A DNA stretch of 64,000 nucleotides, taken from contig NW_019775414.1 in NCBI RefSeq assembly GCF_001039355.2, forward strand, positions 310,001 through 374,000. Reading direction: 5' to 3'. Source of the DNA: Lingula anatina. Its lineage: Eukaryota; Brachiopoda; Lingulata; Lingulida; Lingulidae. The position numbers and the translations under genes are program-made. Of the stretch, positions 1 through 13,000 are shown in pieces. Position 1 is the first letter of the stretch. The number at the start of each line of letters is the position of its first letter. Under the pieces are notes generated by a model that worked only from the letters and a program-made list of their open reading frames with translations, was not told the DNA's origin and made no database searches.

Positions 1-1387
1 CTGCAGAACTTTTCCCTATTTAGGATTTGGCTTGCATCATGTTGAGTTTTTAATACTTCTGCTTCAGAGGCTGCTTAAACCTAATTTTCTGTCTCCGCTA
101 TAACCCTAAATTCCTTCTGCCAACACAACAAACGAAGGGTGATAAGAACCCGGATGAAAGGTAAAGATGACCAAAACGAAATCTTATGGTGTGGCGAAAT
201 CGAAGCTGTGTATGGAAGCTGATGTCTTGAGACTTAAACAGTAAAGCACTTCGTTTCTGGTTATATTGTGTTTTTTGGGGTTGTTGTTTTGTTGATTATT
301 TATCGTGTTTGGGAAAAAATGTATTTTCCCCTTTGTGAAAGAGATGAGAGGTTTACTTCAAACATCTGGTGATTCACTTTAAGATAATCCTTTTTGTTGT
401 GCATGCTGTAATAATAGGCTGTAAGGGGGAGGGTGCTTAAGCCAAAGATTGTGATTATGGGTTTCAACTCGTCCTTTGTGCTTGTTTATCTACTTTAAAA
501 ATCAATCAACTCAAAGAAAGCGAAAACTTTTAATCAAATGAAGACATTCACGGATGAGTTTAGAGCTTGCTGTAAACAAATATGTGCTGCACCAATAGGT
601 AATTGAGTAGTAGTAATAGTAACTTGGCTTAAACAACTGTCTTTATTAAGTTAGTAGAAGTAATACACCTTGTAACTGGTATATCATACTCATTTAAAAT
701 TACCTTTATATTGTTATTTTCATCCACCCAAGCGGATGCATACGTTACAATTAATAAACTCACTTATTGCTAATTCACAAGTGAGTTTAAAGCTTGCTGT
801 AAATAGATCTGTTTACACCCGATATTGTATTTTCACCTTTGAGAAAGTAATAGAGGAGCACTATTCCTACCTGGTCGATCACATTTTATTACAGAGACTC
901 TTAATTGCTTTGCAGACTAATGATACGAACTAAGAAAGCTGAGATAGAAGTCTCACCTTTCAGTCTGCAAGGCTTTGCGACCTTTATGGAATTTTGTTAT
1001 TTTGAAAAGTTTGCCATGGGTTTCAAACGCAATTTGCTAACCATTTAATATACAAATATAAGGTTTTCAGTGATTGTTAAGGAAGATTTTAAAAAGTAAG
1101 AAGGCATCCTAGAAATTTTGTTTTAACCCGGGAGTGGCAGCTTAATCCCTAAAATGCTGCTACTGCGTCACCCAGAGGGTAGTGGGGACGGTTTATAGCA
1201 AATTTCGATCATTTTTCCAATCATGTGAGCCTGTGAGATTTGTCATGGTTCTGTGCTCGGTTTCATTAATTAAAGAAAAACTGAAGCAATATAAGCACAC
1301 AAAAAAGAAAGCCTTACGACAAGGATGACAAAGGCTGCTTTTCACCCACCCCCCACCCCCCCAAATAACAGGACGGGTCTTTTATTT

Positions 1388-1594
1388 AGGACAATCACAG
1401 TATAGTGCTGTCACTTTTTTTAAATCTTTTAATGCATTTTTATGCATACCCATATTTTAGTTCACCCAACCGAACCTGAATATCCTTTCTATAGGACAAT
1501 CACAGTATAGTACTGTCACATTTTTATCTTTTAATGCATTTTATGCATACCCATCTTTTAATTCGGCCAAACGAACCTGAATATCCTTTCTATA
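1388..1594 (+). repeat. Tandem duplication, period 105 bp, two copies
   Basis: Copies start with AGGACAATCACAGTATAG at 1388 and 1493. Both include AATGCAT-TTTTATGCATACCCAT-like sequence and end with CGAACCTGAATATCCTTTCTATA. They differ by several substitutions and short indels, so the duplication is not recent. Non-coding. Confidence 0.9.
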
Positions 1595-3548
1595 TTGGAT
1601 ATTACGTACTGCCCGGTGGAAAAAGCAGTGTAACCACACAAAAAAGGTCCATGATAAAACTAAATGATAACTGATGGTGATTTATTCTATGAACACTACA
1701 ACAACGCTATCAGCCCTCTCCCAATAAATACAATTGCTAAGCCCTTTTTTGAAGCAAAAACTACAAAGATCAGTGATAAAGGCTTGAAACTATTTGTTTT
1801 ATTTATATAATGATATGTCTGCCTCCGACAGACACCTTATATACAATGTTACACACATATTAAAAGGGAACAAACAGCATTATCACATGGCTATCTTGTC
1901 TGCCAGACCATTATATGAAAAGTAGGCCCCTGGGTGACTCTATAATAGATCCACTACCTTAATCACGCAATAAAAAACAATGTTGTCACCACAAATTTAA
2001 TCAAATTTCACAGTTAATCATTGCCATATTGAAACAAATATAAAGACCCTATCTGGAAAATCTACAAAAGGACTGGTTTTGTTGACAAAAGTAAGGACTT
2101 CCTTTAACTTCAAGACATACATACAATGTATATATTCAAAGAAAATCAAATTAGGGACAAACGATTTTTAAATCATTGGCTTATATCAGCGTAATATGAA
2201 AAACATAAAAAAAGATCTAAGGAACAGGCGATGTACGTACATAATAGCTTACATTACACCGATGCACAATACTGATACCGATTCACAAAGTGACATTAGA
2301 AGAATGAAAAAAAATTTGTTTGCACTAAAATGTTTAGAAAAGAAACTTTTTTTCAATGGCTGTTCCTAAAAATTCATAAACGGTAGAGATAAAAGAAGAA
2401 AGTTTTAGGAAAAGGAAATGTTAGTTGTAAGTCAGTAACTATCAAAAGCAAAAAGAAATATTTCAATTCTCTCTCATAACAAGTAAGGTCTATACATAAT
2501 AAATATCTTAGTCAAAGAGAGGGTTCCTTGCAACGTTTAAAAGTGACAGCTTATGTACACCTACTAAAGTACGTTTACAAAAGAAAAATATTGTGGACTC
2601 TAATTGTAAAAAATGGTATATATCCATTCTGTTCACTGAAATTGCTTAACATACAGAGTAACGTTGATTACATTTTAAAAACAGTTTTTCTTTTTTTTTA
2701 TTTTGGTTTTCTTTTTATTCATCTCCAGGTAAATTATAATTTAAATCTCCAGAAACTTTCTGCACCAAATGTAGAAATTTTCATAATTGTATCAGGGAAA
2801 ATCTGCACAATCAGGTTAAGATATATAAAGGGCTCTCGTAGATTGGTAACTATAGTTACAGTTGCCCATAACTGCATTCTTCCACTTCCGGAATGAGTTA
2901 CTCAGGACTTAACACATTTTCACTTTAAAACCAACAAGAGGGGATTTTGAGTTTTGGACGCTAAATCTACATTTAAAACAAGAGCATGCACAATAAATGT
3001 CGTAGCCCTTTTTATCATTGAAAGCAACTTCCTCGGAAATCTAGCTTCTGTTTCTTTTTTATCACCCTGAATTTTAGAAATCCTGGGACCCACAGAGGCA
3101 TGCTGATAGTACATGAAGAGAGGCGCCTTGTCCTCAGAAAATCAGGGTGTTTTTATGAGATTCATACAAACGATATGCTTCTTAATCTTGTCTAGTATTT
3201 GTTACATATCTTTTTTATCTGTTCAACGAACTTTTCAAACACAGATAATGTGTCTTTGTACAACACTTGTTATACATTTGTATCACACGAAATAAACAAA
3301 AACATCAGCATTTAATACACACTGAAAAATGAACGGTCCTAAGCAAGGAAATTATTACTGATTTAACGTTAACATTTCAACTTCTGACTCTGTGTTCAAT
3401 TAACACTATTGTCAAGTCAAATTAAAAAAAAAAGATAAAAACGGACTGACTTGCCCCCTGCAATCACGATCGAATTATTTTTCAAAACTCAGATTTTCAG
3501 CAGCCTTTGTAACCCTTCAATGGCTAAACAAAACGTATCTCCATTGAT

Positions 3549-3554
3549 TTTATT
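3549..3554 (-). promoter_or_regulatory. GRIK: Possible polyadenylation signal AATAAA
   Basis: AATAAA on the minus strand about 205 nt past the stop codon. It is the first canonical hexamer I noticed downstream. In AT-rich DNA such hexamers occur by chance, so the true 3' end is not fixed. Confidence 0.4.
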
Positions 3555-3759
3555 TGATACACTACTGGCATATTGAAACCATCCATATCCCACGCCCCAG
3601 CGGGTCGAGGAATTTTCAAAAGTAGTAACTGGAAGAGGTACATGTAAGTAACCGCAACCACGTGCTCTCAACCACATCCACGCATGGTAACATGGTAACC
3701 CAAGTGGTTCAACCAACCCATCCTGAAGAGGACTACACCAAATGCATCTCAAGTTAAAG

Positions 3760-4092
3760 CTACGTCAACTCGTGCCGTCTACAATCATGGTTCGTGTCGC
3801 TAGAATACCCTTCCCTGTCCGGAACCGCTAAATACCCATCTCGAATTTCCCGCATTTGCAAGTGACCATTGGCGTCCGCGTCCGTGTAGCTTATACTTAA
3901 ATGCGAGTTACGCCTGTGATCTCGGTGATCTCGATGGTCGCGATGGTTGCCGTTGGGCGAGTGGGTATGCGCAACAGTAGGGTGGCCAAGTTTGCAGACA
4001 GAACATGTCCTTCTCAGGGCCGGCCTCTTGTTAGATCCGTAACAGTTCACTGCAAACCTCAGTTCTTCGCCCATTTCCGAACATAATGATTG
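3760..4092 (-). CDS. GRIK: Receptor exon 14: cytoplasmic tail and stop
   Basis: 110 codons plus TAG (residues 855-964). It begins [15 protein letters not shown], matching the GluK1-3 tail start 'SLCSEM.EELR'; this and the phase support the acceptor choice. The tail then diverges: a basic/cysteine stretch (RRTCSVCK), a His/Arg/Asp repeat [13 protein letters not shown] at about 900-912, and an acidic/tyrosine region ending RRHELT. The last residues do not form a standard class I PDZ ligand. The distal tail is not recognisable in other receptors and could differ by splicing. Confidence 0.93.
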   Translation of the reverse strand, partial: QSLCSEMGEELRFAVNCYGSNKRPALRRTCSVCKLGHPTVAHTHSPNGNHRDHRDHRDHRRNSHLSISYTDADANGHLQMREIRDGYLAVPDREGYSSDTNHDCRRHELT

Positions 4093-7000
4093 CTGAGGAG
4101 TAAAAACACGTTATTATCATTTTTTGTTTTTAATAATTTATAGTATTATTATTATTATTTTGTTTAATTTTGTTTTGCCTTATTTTGTTTGAAGAATCAC
4201 TAGTAAAGATAGCAATCCTATTGTGTATAACTCACATAAAAATAAAAATAACGAAACAAAGTTATATGTACTAAAAGAAGAAAATACATTTTCGTTTTAC
4301 TTTTAAAAACATTTTAAAGTAAAAATAAGATATTTAATAAGGTCAGTGGAAGGGGAAAGAAAAAATGAGGAAAAATCCATTTTGTTGAAAATTTGTCGTG
4401 AAAAGTGAAAATATTTCACACAAAAATACGCAATTTCCTGAAACATATACCGTTTTGTTCAAAACGTTGAGACAAGAAAAATCGATTTTTGCCTTGTAAA
4501 CGGATCACAGCATAAAAACAGACATATGTACACACGTTCTGACGTGACTTGTCAAAACATCCTCCTTTGACAACGACAAAAACAACTTAGAGTCGCTTAA
4601 GTGACTCCTTGTACGAGTTTTGGACACGCCAAGTGAGGAAAGGGTCATTGAACATCATCGCTAACCATGGTAAGAGGAAGTTATGAAAGATTTAGTTTAT
4701 TTTAGGCAAATAAGTAAAAACAATTATTGGACTCTATATCCTATCTGTACTTTGGTAACTGCCCTTGTATGAGTTTTGGACACGCCAAGCGAGGAAAGGA
4801 TCATTGAGCAACATCGCTAAGCATGGTAAGTGGGGGTTATGAAAGATTCAGTCTATTTTAAGAAAATAAGTGAAAGCAGTTATTGGACCATATACCTTAT
4901 CTGTACGTGCGTTCTTCTTTGAATTCCATGTAAACTCTAATATGGCGATGACCACGGAGAGTGCTAGCCCAGCAAGCAGGACAACAAATACCCCTCCAAT
5001 GTTCTGTAAACCAAGTGCACTAGCCTTGGAATCTTGCTTTTTGGCATTTTCTCGATTGCACGTCCCAGTGTTTTTCCACCATTTATTATATAGGATTTGT
5101 ATCCTTCCACCTTCTTGTAACTCCAGAATAGCCATCGAAATTTGATCTCTGTAAGGGGAGCCTGTTTAAAAAACAACAATGGGGAAGAAGTTGCGGAATA
5201 TGTAAAAGAAATATTTAATCACGATATATAATTTTACTAGAACATGAAAAATGACTAACAGAAACAGAAAAATATGCCTTGTTCGTATAATTATTTAACG
5301 TCAATAAACTAATCTCACCATTGAGTGTGTAGGTTTTTCTTAAAGAATTCTTTCTTTTCTTTCTTTCTTTAATACTTTTTCATCTCTGCGTTACAGATTA
5401 TTGCTGAGACTTCCAATTATCAATTCTTGCAATTTTGACTTACATACATATAAGAAAGCATGCGAGAGAAAGAGTAAAATATCTTGGATTTGAAGGTAAT
5501 GTGAAATAGGATAATACAGGAGTCAACCGAGGTAACCACTCAGTAGGTTTGTGGCCGGGCGCTGGGCTGGAAACAGTATTAGTGTACTCATTACTAGACC
5601 AAAAAATCACCTTGGTAGAATTAGTGGATAATTTACAGATATACAAACGTATACAGTGTATATGGTAAGTTAACAGCCTAGTTTCTTCAAGGTCATTGGA
5701 CGGGTGAAATGAGGACTGCCTGACGTGGCAAATTCACGTGGATTTTTCAAGCAATTCATGCGCTACCTTTGGCATTTGGACCCTATTTGGGCCAGTACGT
5801 ACCCATGGGGGTCCCTATCCCATATCCTTTACTGTCCAGCAGTCCCCCGACTTGCATTAGTTCACAATCCCTGTGGATGGCATATTCTAACATGGTGGAC
5901 TCCATGAGGTATGCATAATTCGAGTGCTTCACTCTCTCTATCCCGTCCTCCGTGGTGCGGGTGAATACATTGGGGGTGCGGCTTTCCATAAAGGCCCACA
6001 TTCTCTGATACGTGGGGATTTTAGATTCCTATGTGAATCACAGGTCCAGGTTAAAAGTGAAACAGATATGAAATGAAATCTCAGTTTTGAAAGCTGTTGG
6101 TTAAGAAGTTGTGTTGAATAATGATTCTAGAAATAGGATATGAAAGAGGGAAAATTATAATACAACCCAGATAAAACGAAGCTTTTTTAAATATTACTCT
6201 TTAATGTGAATATATTTTTTCGTGTAGATACAAAAAAAAAAAAAAAAAACTATACTCCTATGCTAATAATATAGTTCAAAATAAATGCGTTTTTATGAGG
6301 GGGTCTTAAATTACATTTACGTCACTTCGATTCTCGACTGCGTTCGAAATAATTAGTTTTCTTCATTTCAAGACATTTCTAGTATTGCACTTAAATAGAG
6401 TAGGCACTGGTCTGAAACATTTGCAATATTTGTTATAAAACACCTGCAATATTTCATTCAACTGAATTACTGCATGTACATGTACTTGCTTAGCTTTAGT
6501 AAAATAGGTTGCAATGCTGGTCTTAACATTTACACCAATTTTCGGGCTTTTTCGGAGGGAGGGGTCAGCTAGGCCCCAAGGTTAGATCAACTCGTGACCA
6601 CCTACCCTGAAAAATGTCATCGTTGAGCCCCCTTCTAGAGTCCCATACTCGATGTCTGTCTGTTTCGAGAGGTCCTCGGCACTTTCAATAGGCGACACCA
6701 TCCTTTCAACAGTTAAAAAGGCAGCCAAATTAGCAGTATAGGAAGAAATGATTATGAGCGTGAAAAACCACCAAATCCCACCGACGATCCGCGTGGACAC
6801 CGCACGGGGGTTGATGTCCGACCCTTGTTGCATAAGAGTCCCAACAGTAAACCAGCAACTGTTGGAAAGGTTGAAGACATTCCTCACCTCATCGGTCTGG
6901 GGGTTGCAGGGGTGGGGATTGTACCATTCATACGGGCTGAACCGTGCCAAAATGAACATAGTGAAGCTCACTGCCAGATAGGCCAGCACTATATAGATCC

Positions 7001-10000
7001 AAATTTCCACGGCCAGGGGATTAAGGAAGGAGAAGATCCCCGGCGTTTCTCCTTTCGGAACTTTGAACAGGATGCTAATTCCCAAGTTAAGGAAAGGTTT
7101 AGTGAAGTCAATGGAACGTTCTCGTAGATAGCTTATAGTAAGGGCTGCTACTGCCAGGTCGGCCCTCTAGAAAAAGAAAGAAAAAAGAATATTTAGTTAA
7201 CGTATATTATTAGTAGTACTGTTATGTGATTTTAAACGCAATGAAGTTACTCCATGTTTTAATATGGACCAAAAATGCAAGTAAAAAGAAAGCATGCATC
7301 CCTTTCATTCTTCTCGATCTGGCTAATTCGAAGGCAAGGGACCGAGTTTTTAAGTGATAACCATTTGGGACTTTAATACACCCTTTAAGAAATCTAAACT
7401 ATACAGTTGAAAAAAAAAAGAACTCGAAATTAGCGATTATGCAAAGAGGCTGATGATGGCGAGATTTTCCGATAAATGAAACAAGGTAAAGCTTACGGTT
7501 ACAACTGGAAAATTATGTTACAGACGCAAAAAGGTCAACGCTTGCGTCAATCGCATAAATTATCGATGATGAGTTACAGGTGCTTGACCGAATCTGTTTG
7601 TCTGAGGTGGGGGGTGGGGGTGGGAGGGATGCTCACCTGTCAAATGTCACCAAAACCAAAACGTTTTATGTGCGTTGAAATTCCCGAACAACGCAAGAGC
7701 CCAACCATGTTGGCAGTTAAGATTTTTTTTAATGGAAAACACTTTGAATGTTGTTCTAGACAAAGGAAGAAATCACTGAAATTGGTATTGTGACGGTCCT
7801 TCATCGACGTAGCCGATATAGTTGACTTCAAGTAAGCTGTAGGTTGTCAGGTTTACGAGGTGCAAACGGTAGCCACCTTTTGTACTGGGCGCTTTTATGC
7901 AGTTATATGATGTAAATAGACGTAAAGTATACCCCCATTGGATGATTTTTTTCATCTTGTGGTCTTGGGAGCAGGGCACGGGAAGGCACAAGCAGTACAA
8001 TCTTTTGCAAAGAGACCCAGTAAAAAGCGAAAATTTCAGTGCAATTTAAGCCACTTACGCCATCTATCAACTCTCTGACCATTCCGGTCCACTCTCCCTT
8101 ATCATTCACAATCCCATACTGCCCATCCGGAACAAGCTCAATCTCGTACTCGAACCCGACGATCTTGGAGATTTCGGAGAGCAAGTCGATACAGAAACCT
8201 TCGTAACGGTCATTTCCCTCCAGGGCTGGTTTCGTGGAATCTTGCTTTTTCAGCTGAACGTACGGCTTCTCCTGAAAAGAAACAGTTCACGCTACTGTGC
8301 TTGTATTAGAGTTTAGTTGAATAGTATATAAAATAAAACGTCGATTTCTTTTTTCCTCTTTTTTTTTCAATACATTATCATATACTTTGTCATACAATTC
8401 ATCGAAAAAAGCACGGTTATGCTTTGTGTGTACTGGAGTATCTACAAAATTGAAAAAAGGTTCCCGTTTTCGACCATAATATACTACAGCTAATGCTGTA
8501 TAATTGTGTACATTCAGATTTTTTTTCTTTGAATTATGCCTATCTCAGCATTCAAAGACGGTCATACCGGTCATGCAAATTGTATTCTCTATTGCATGCA
8601 CTTCGCTTTTCAGCAACTAACACTATGTAGCAAGGAAATGATAAAAATAGCTACGTTGATATCGATTAGAATTAAATACGAGAAATACGATTTCATTTGA
8701 TTAATTGTGGCATCAGCGACGCGTATAAATAGTCCTCCCTCCTCAATCATTCATCAGAGGTACTATCGGCTTGTACAGGTGGAATAAGCGCACAAGCATT
8801 GCTAACACGAGGTGAAATAGGACGGTGGTTTGCCTGGATTTGCGAGAAGCAATGCTGTTCGTGTTTCTGATGATTTCGAGATAACAGGGTTTCCTCCATA
8901 CTAGATAAAATTTATGTATAATATCAATGGAAATGAACTATCTACTCTGAACAATAAGATAAAGTCAGTAAAAAGATACCCTACGTCAAGGCGAAGATCA
9001 AATTCTTAATTAGTAATGAAAGCTCAACCATTGCGCATGCACAGACCACCTGAAACAATGCTAAGTTGAAGCACAATCTATGTCGTGCATTATACAATCA
9101 TGCTCAAAGCAAACCCTGCGCAGGCAACACTGCATGCTTATATTTCTGCACAACTGTACTGAGCACATCTTTCAAAAAACCCCACAATCTCTGGGCATTT
9201 CATGTAATTTGCATTTACAGTTGATCACCAGCTGGTTAAGTCGAGACTTTTCAAAATTACAACAGAACCTGTCGGTAGGGTAGTTTGTTTTCGATCCATA
9301 TTATCCGACTGGTGTCAAATCTCAAAAGGCAATGGTAAAATATGTTTATACTACATGTAGTACGACTAAATCAATAACTGTTCTTTCCTTATTCTAAAAT
9401 GCAAAAATCACGCCACGTCTATATAAAGTCGCCATTGTTCCATTTGGAAGTCGGAATCAAATATTTATTACAAACACTACAGTATAAACATAAACAGTGC
9501 ATTGCACAATGAACGCCCACTCTTCACATCAATCCTCAAATACGCACAGACAAGGGAAGTCAGAGATGACAATTAATCTTGGGTACGTTGTGGCGGAAAT
9601 ACATATGCATATGAATATAAATATATATATATAAAGTGAAAGATATATCAAATATACACAAAACACCTGCATCCCTTTAAAGTGTTTAGATGTTTTATGG
9701 TTAATATTCTATGAATGAGAAAAAGTCTGCATTAAAAATGAACACAAAAGGGAATAATTGATCTAACGCGTTGCTAGAATTAGGTCAAACTTTTATTTTG
9801 CTAGTTTGGCATTACGTGTTTATTTACAATCCCATTGAAACAGAAGAACATGTATGCACTGTTCCAGCAGAGATTGCCATTATGATTTATGTTGTAAGCC
9901 AGCTAGTCCTAGCTGCTTTCCAGCTCATTGCCGCTGAAATTGAAGTCAACTGAGTGCCGTTAAAATGGCTTCCCATTCTTAGAAATTGCAGTAACAGGGT

Positions 10001-13000
10001 CGGCCAAGATAGCTTTTAATTAAGCCGTCAGAAGTATACTTGAAATTCGGCCTAATTAGCACGTGCTTCACGAATAGCGTCTCAATTAACTTTTCCACTA
10101 TTATTACCCAATCCGACTAAATTTTTTAACTAAAGGCCTTTTTGAGCGTTGTGTCTCAGCGATACAGAGGTAATGATTTTGCTTTTACGTAAGGGTGTAT
10201 TCCCAGAGATTTAGATCGATCCAGGGATTAAGATTTAGATCGACCAAACTCCCTGGGGGTTCACGCTAAATTGCAGTCAGCCGAGCGCGCACCATAGTTA
10301 ATTACCCCCTTACAGCTTTCAGTAGGCGGGACAGACGCTTAAGCCGGCTAAGCTGACAGTAATCTAGTGAGACTCCCCACAGGGATAGATCGATCTAAAA
10401 TCTATGGAAATGGGGTCTAAGAGAGGCCTCTATATAGAGCTCCTGCACTCGACACGGCAAATTTATCAACTTACTAAGCAGCAGAAAGTGAACAAATAGA
10501 GAATAGAGGAAGGGAATAAAGTCTGCTGAATCTCTCATAACAAAATGCTACAGCTGTAACGCTCAGACATAATACCTGAAAATGCCTTTAATCTGTCGAA
10601 GATAGGCACCGCGAGCTTCATTGGCATTATTGTATATAAAATCCATCGCAGACACGAAGTACTTTGTAAGTAAATAAAGATACATAGTAGTTTTATCATT
10701 TACAAATTCAGGGATGCAAATGTCTTTCCAAAGATGAAAAACACCAAAAAAGAGGAGAGTACATCTTTAAAAACACAAACAATGTCTTCTACTTAGAATG
10801 TCTGTCCAACCTACCAACATTGTAGTCACAATCAGGACGCGATGCTGTAAAACAGAGATTATTGCACGCGTAAAATTGCGCACTTTGATATCTCAAAAGC
10901 CGTAAAGCTGTGATTCAAGCATGCATGAATATTTTTGTTCTTAAAAAGGGTTTTTGTATCAGAAACGAAGTGGTGTAATAAATGGATATGATGTTAGAAA
11001 AGTATACGAAAAGCAGTGCCAAAACTGATGGATGAATCCAAAATTATTCAAATTCGCCGCATACTACTACATACATGTAAATGGATATGCTGATATACAC
11101 GTTCTTATGTGCCATTTAGCTTTTAGAATATGCTCAGAATAAATTTTATAAGTAATATTTGAAAAGACAATCTATAAGAAACATTGAAAACTCCTTCACA
11201 TTAAGTAAATCTATATATACAAAATGAATGTTCAAAGATAGATTAGGAGAATTTAAAAGTATCATTGTTCAAATCGAGGAGCAATATTGACTGTCAGATG
11301 GCGCTTAGTTCCGGGCCTATATCCCATTATACATAGCCACTGACACAAATGACATTTGGCGTTCCTGCGTTATTTCATCTTTATTCAAAGGTCACTCTCG
11401 ATCAATTATATCGAACACCCCTTATCTTATTCCTTCAGAAATTTATTCTGAGCACAAAATAAAGCTATGAGTTAATTTCTTAACTACGGCTTTAGTCTAC
11501 GTTAACCATTCTCGAGGAGTGTGAGCAAGACAATCGTTCTCGGACCGTTGGTCACTGGCGACCCAATGCCCAGTCTCCTCGAAGAAATTCCAAATGCTAT
11601 GAATTAACAGCAGCTGTTTCACAAAAAGTATCCACTAGAAATAAGTAATTAATTTCAGCTTCTTTAACTTTGTATCGGTACCATCGTGGTACATTAATTT
11701 TTGTTCAAAGTAGAATTTTTTGAAATTTTCGAAAGGGTTTTGTGAAACAAATCCCTCTGCCTTGGATCGCCGTTATTTCAAACATGGCACTAATGCGCTT
11801 TTAACTGTAGAAAACATGCTTCCATATAACAAAGTGCATATATGCGATTCTTGCAATTATCTAAGATTATCAAATTACTACTGTGTAAAAGTACCTTTAA
11901 ATGCGTTGCTATGGTACCAAGTTTTGAGAAATATAAACATTTTAAAAGATTTTGTCCTGTTAATTCAGAATAAATAATACTCGAGGTGTTTTTTACAAGA
12001 ACCTCATATGCCTTCGAGGTTTACTGGGTGGATAACTGAGGTTTTAAAAGAAATAAGGATTCACAGGGATACTTGGCGGAAATCGAATTTGCGTAGTAGG
12101 CGAGAAGTATAAAATTGCAGACAACATATTTACAGGAGGGTGTAGCGGGTACGATACATTTGATGATTTTGGTAGATATATCAATAAACAGAAAAATCAG
12201 TGTAGCATACCAATCTCGATGTTATCAAAAGCGTTTGGTTGGCAAAATGGCGGACTTTTAATGTCGGTGGCTCCGTGATATTCAGTCCTTTCTCTGTCGA
12301 CCATGTACCGACCTGGAAAGGGTATATTGCCTACACTATAATAATTTCAACTGCTGTTGTGTTATGGAGTTCAAGTTGCTTCTCACAGTTTAAATTTTAT
12401 CGACATTTAGCAGTATTCACGTATTTCCCATACATTGTAGACAACTCCTTCCTTGAACGGTTTCTTAAATATAACTTTAAAGAGGACACAGCGCGTAATA
12501 TGTATTCAAAGTTTAAATATATATATATACTCCTCAACTAAAACTTTTTTCATTTTACCACTTAGAGATACTAAAATACCTTCTGGAGCGCTTCATCTGT
12601 ATCCGTCAGTTTCAATATGTCAAACTCCACATTGGATACACGTAAACCATTGTCTATGCGGATAGAGCCTGTCAATCCTTCAACCCCTTGAACCTGAATG
12701 ATTTACCATTTCATGGAATGATTACGATTTTTAAATTTTATAATCGCTTCATTGGGAATGTAACATTTAAACATTTCGTGCTAGGCCAACATGTAAGGCC
12801 TACTGATCGTTCAAGACATATTCAAGTTTAGTATAAAAAAGTCAATTCTAGATCGTATTCATAAAGTATGGTTTGTTGAATATTTTTTGCACGTACACAA
12901 TTAGTGACGGTCTTTTAGGTTCGGTGAATGACTAATTGATTTTCTTCAATATCGTAATTATCATCCTACATTGCATCTTGTTTATACCAAAGCATCAAAA

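Larger units (their letters stand above)
1..3759. other. 3' UTR and downstream flank
   Basis: The gene-proximal part must include the receptor 3' UTR. The rest is AT-rich with a 105-bp tandem duplication (1388-1594) and a C-rich tract near 1347-1362. Small open frames near the left edge (for example from 150) lack supporting features. I see no recognisable gene here. Confidence 0.7.
8272..12210 (-). other. GRIK: Intron 9 (3.9 kb) with an embedded candidate micro-exon
   Basis: Phase 0, acceptor TTTCTTTTCAG. It holds the 30-nt candidate micro-exon (10815-10844), one copy of the roughly 230-bp inverted-repeat element (10194-10417) and AT-rich sequence without other recognisable content. Confidence 0.9.

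Noticed and set aside
150-250. Short plus-strand ATG frames near the left edge
   Set aside because: Fewer than 30 codons, no recognisable product or good splice border.
2528-2896. 122-codon plus-strand open frame in the 3' flank
   Set aside because: Very AT-rich, low-complexity translation, no family signature.
3901-4086. Plus-strand open frame opposite exon 14
   Set aside because: Shadow of the receptor tail; no independent signal.
6748-7127. Plus-strand open frames across exon 11
   Set aside because: Antisense shadows of the highly conserved receptor exon on the minus strand.
11504-11608. A minus-strand stretch reading [11 protein letters not shown]... that resembles the start of exon 9
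   Set aside because: It would need a different intron phase from exon 8 (phase 0), and its phase-0 reading contains a stop. The true exon 9 ([11 protein letters not shown]) was found at 12211-12312.
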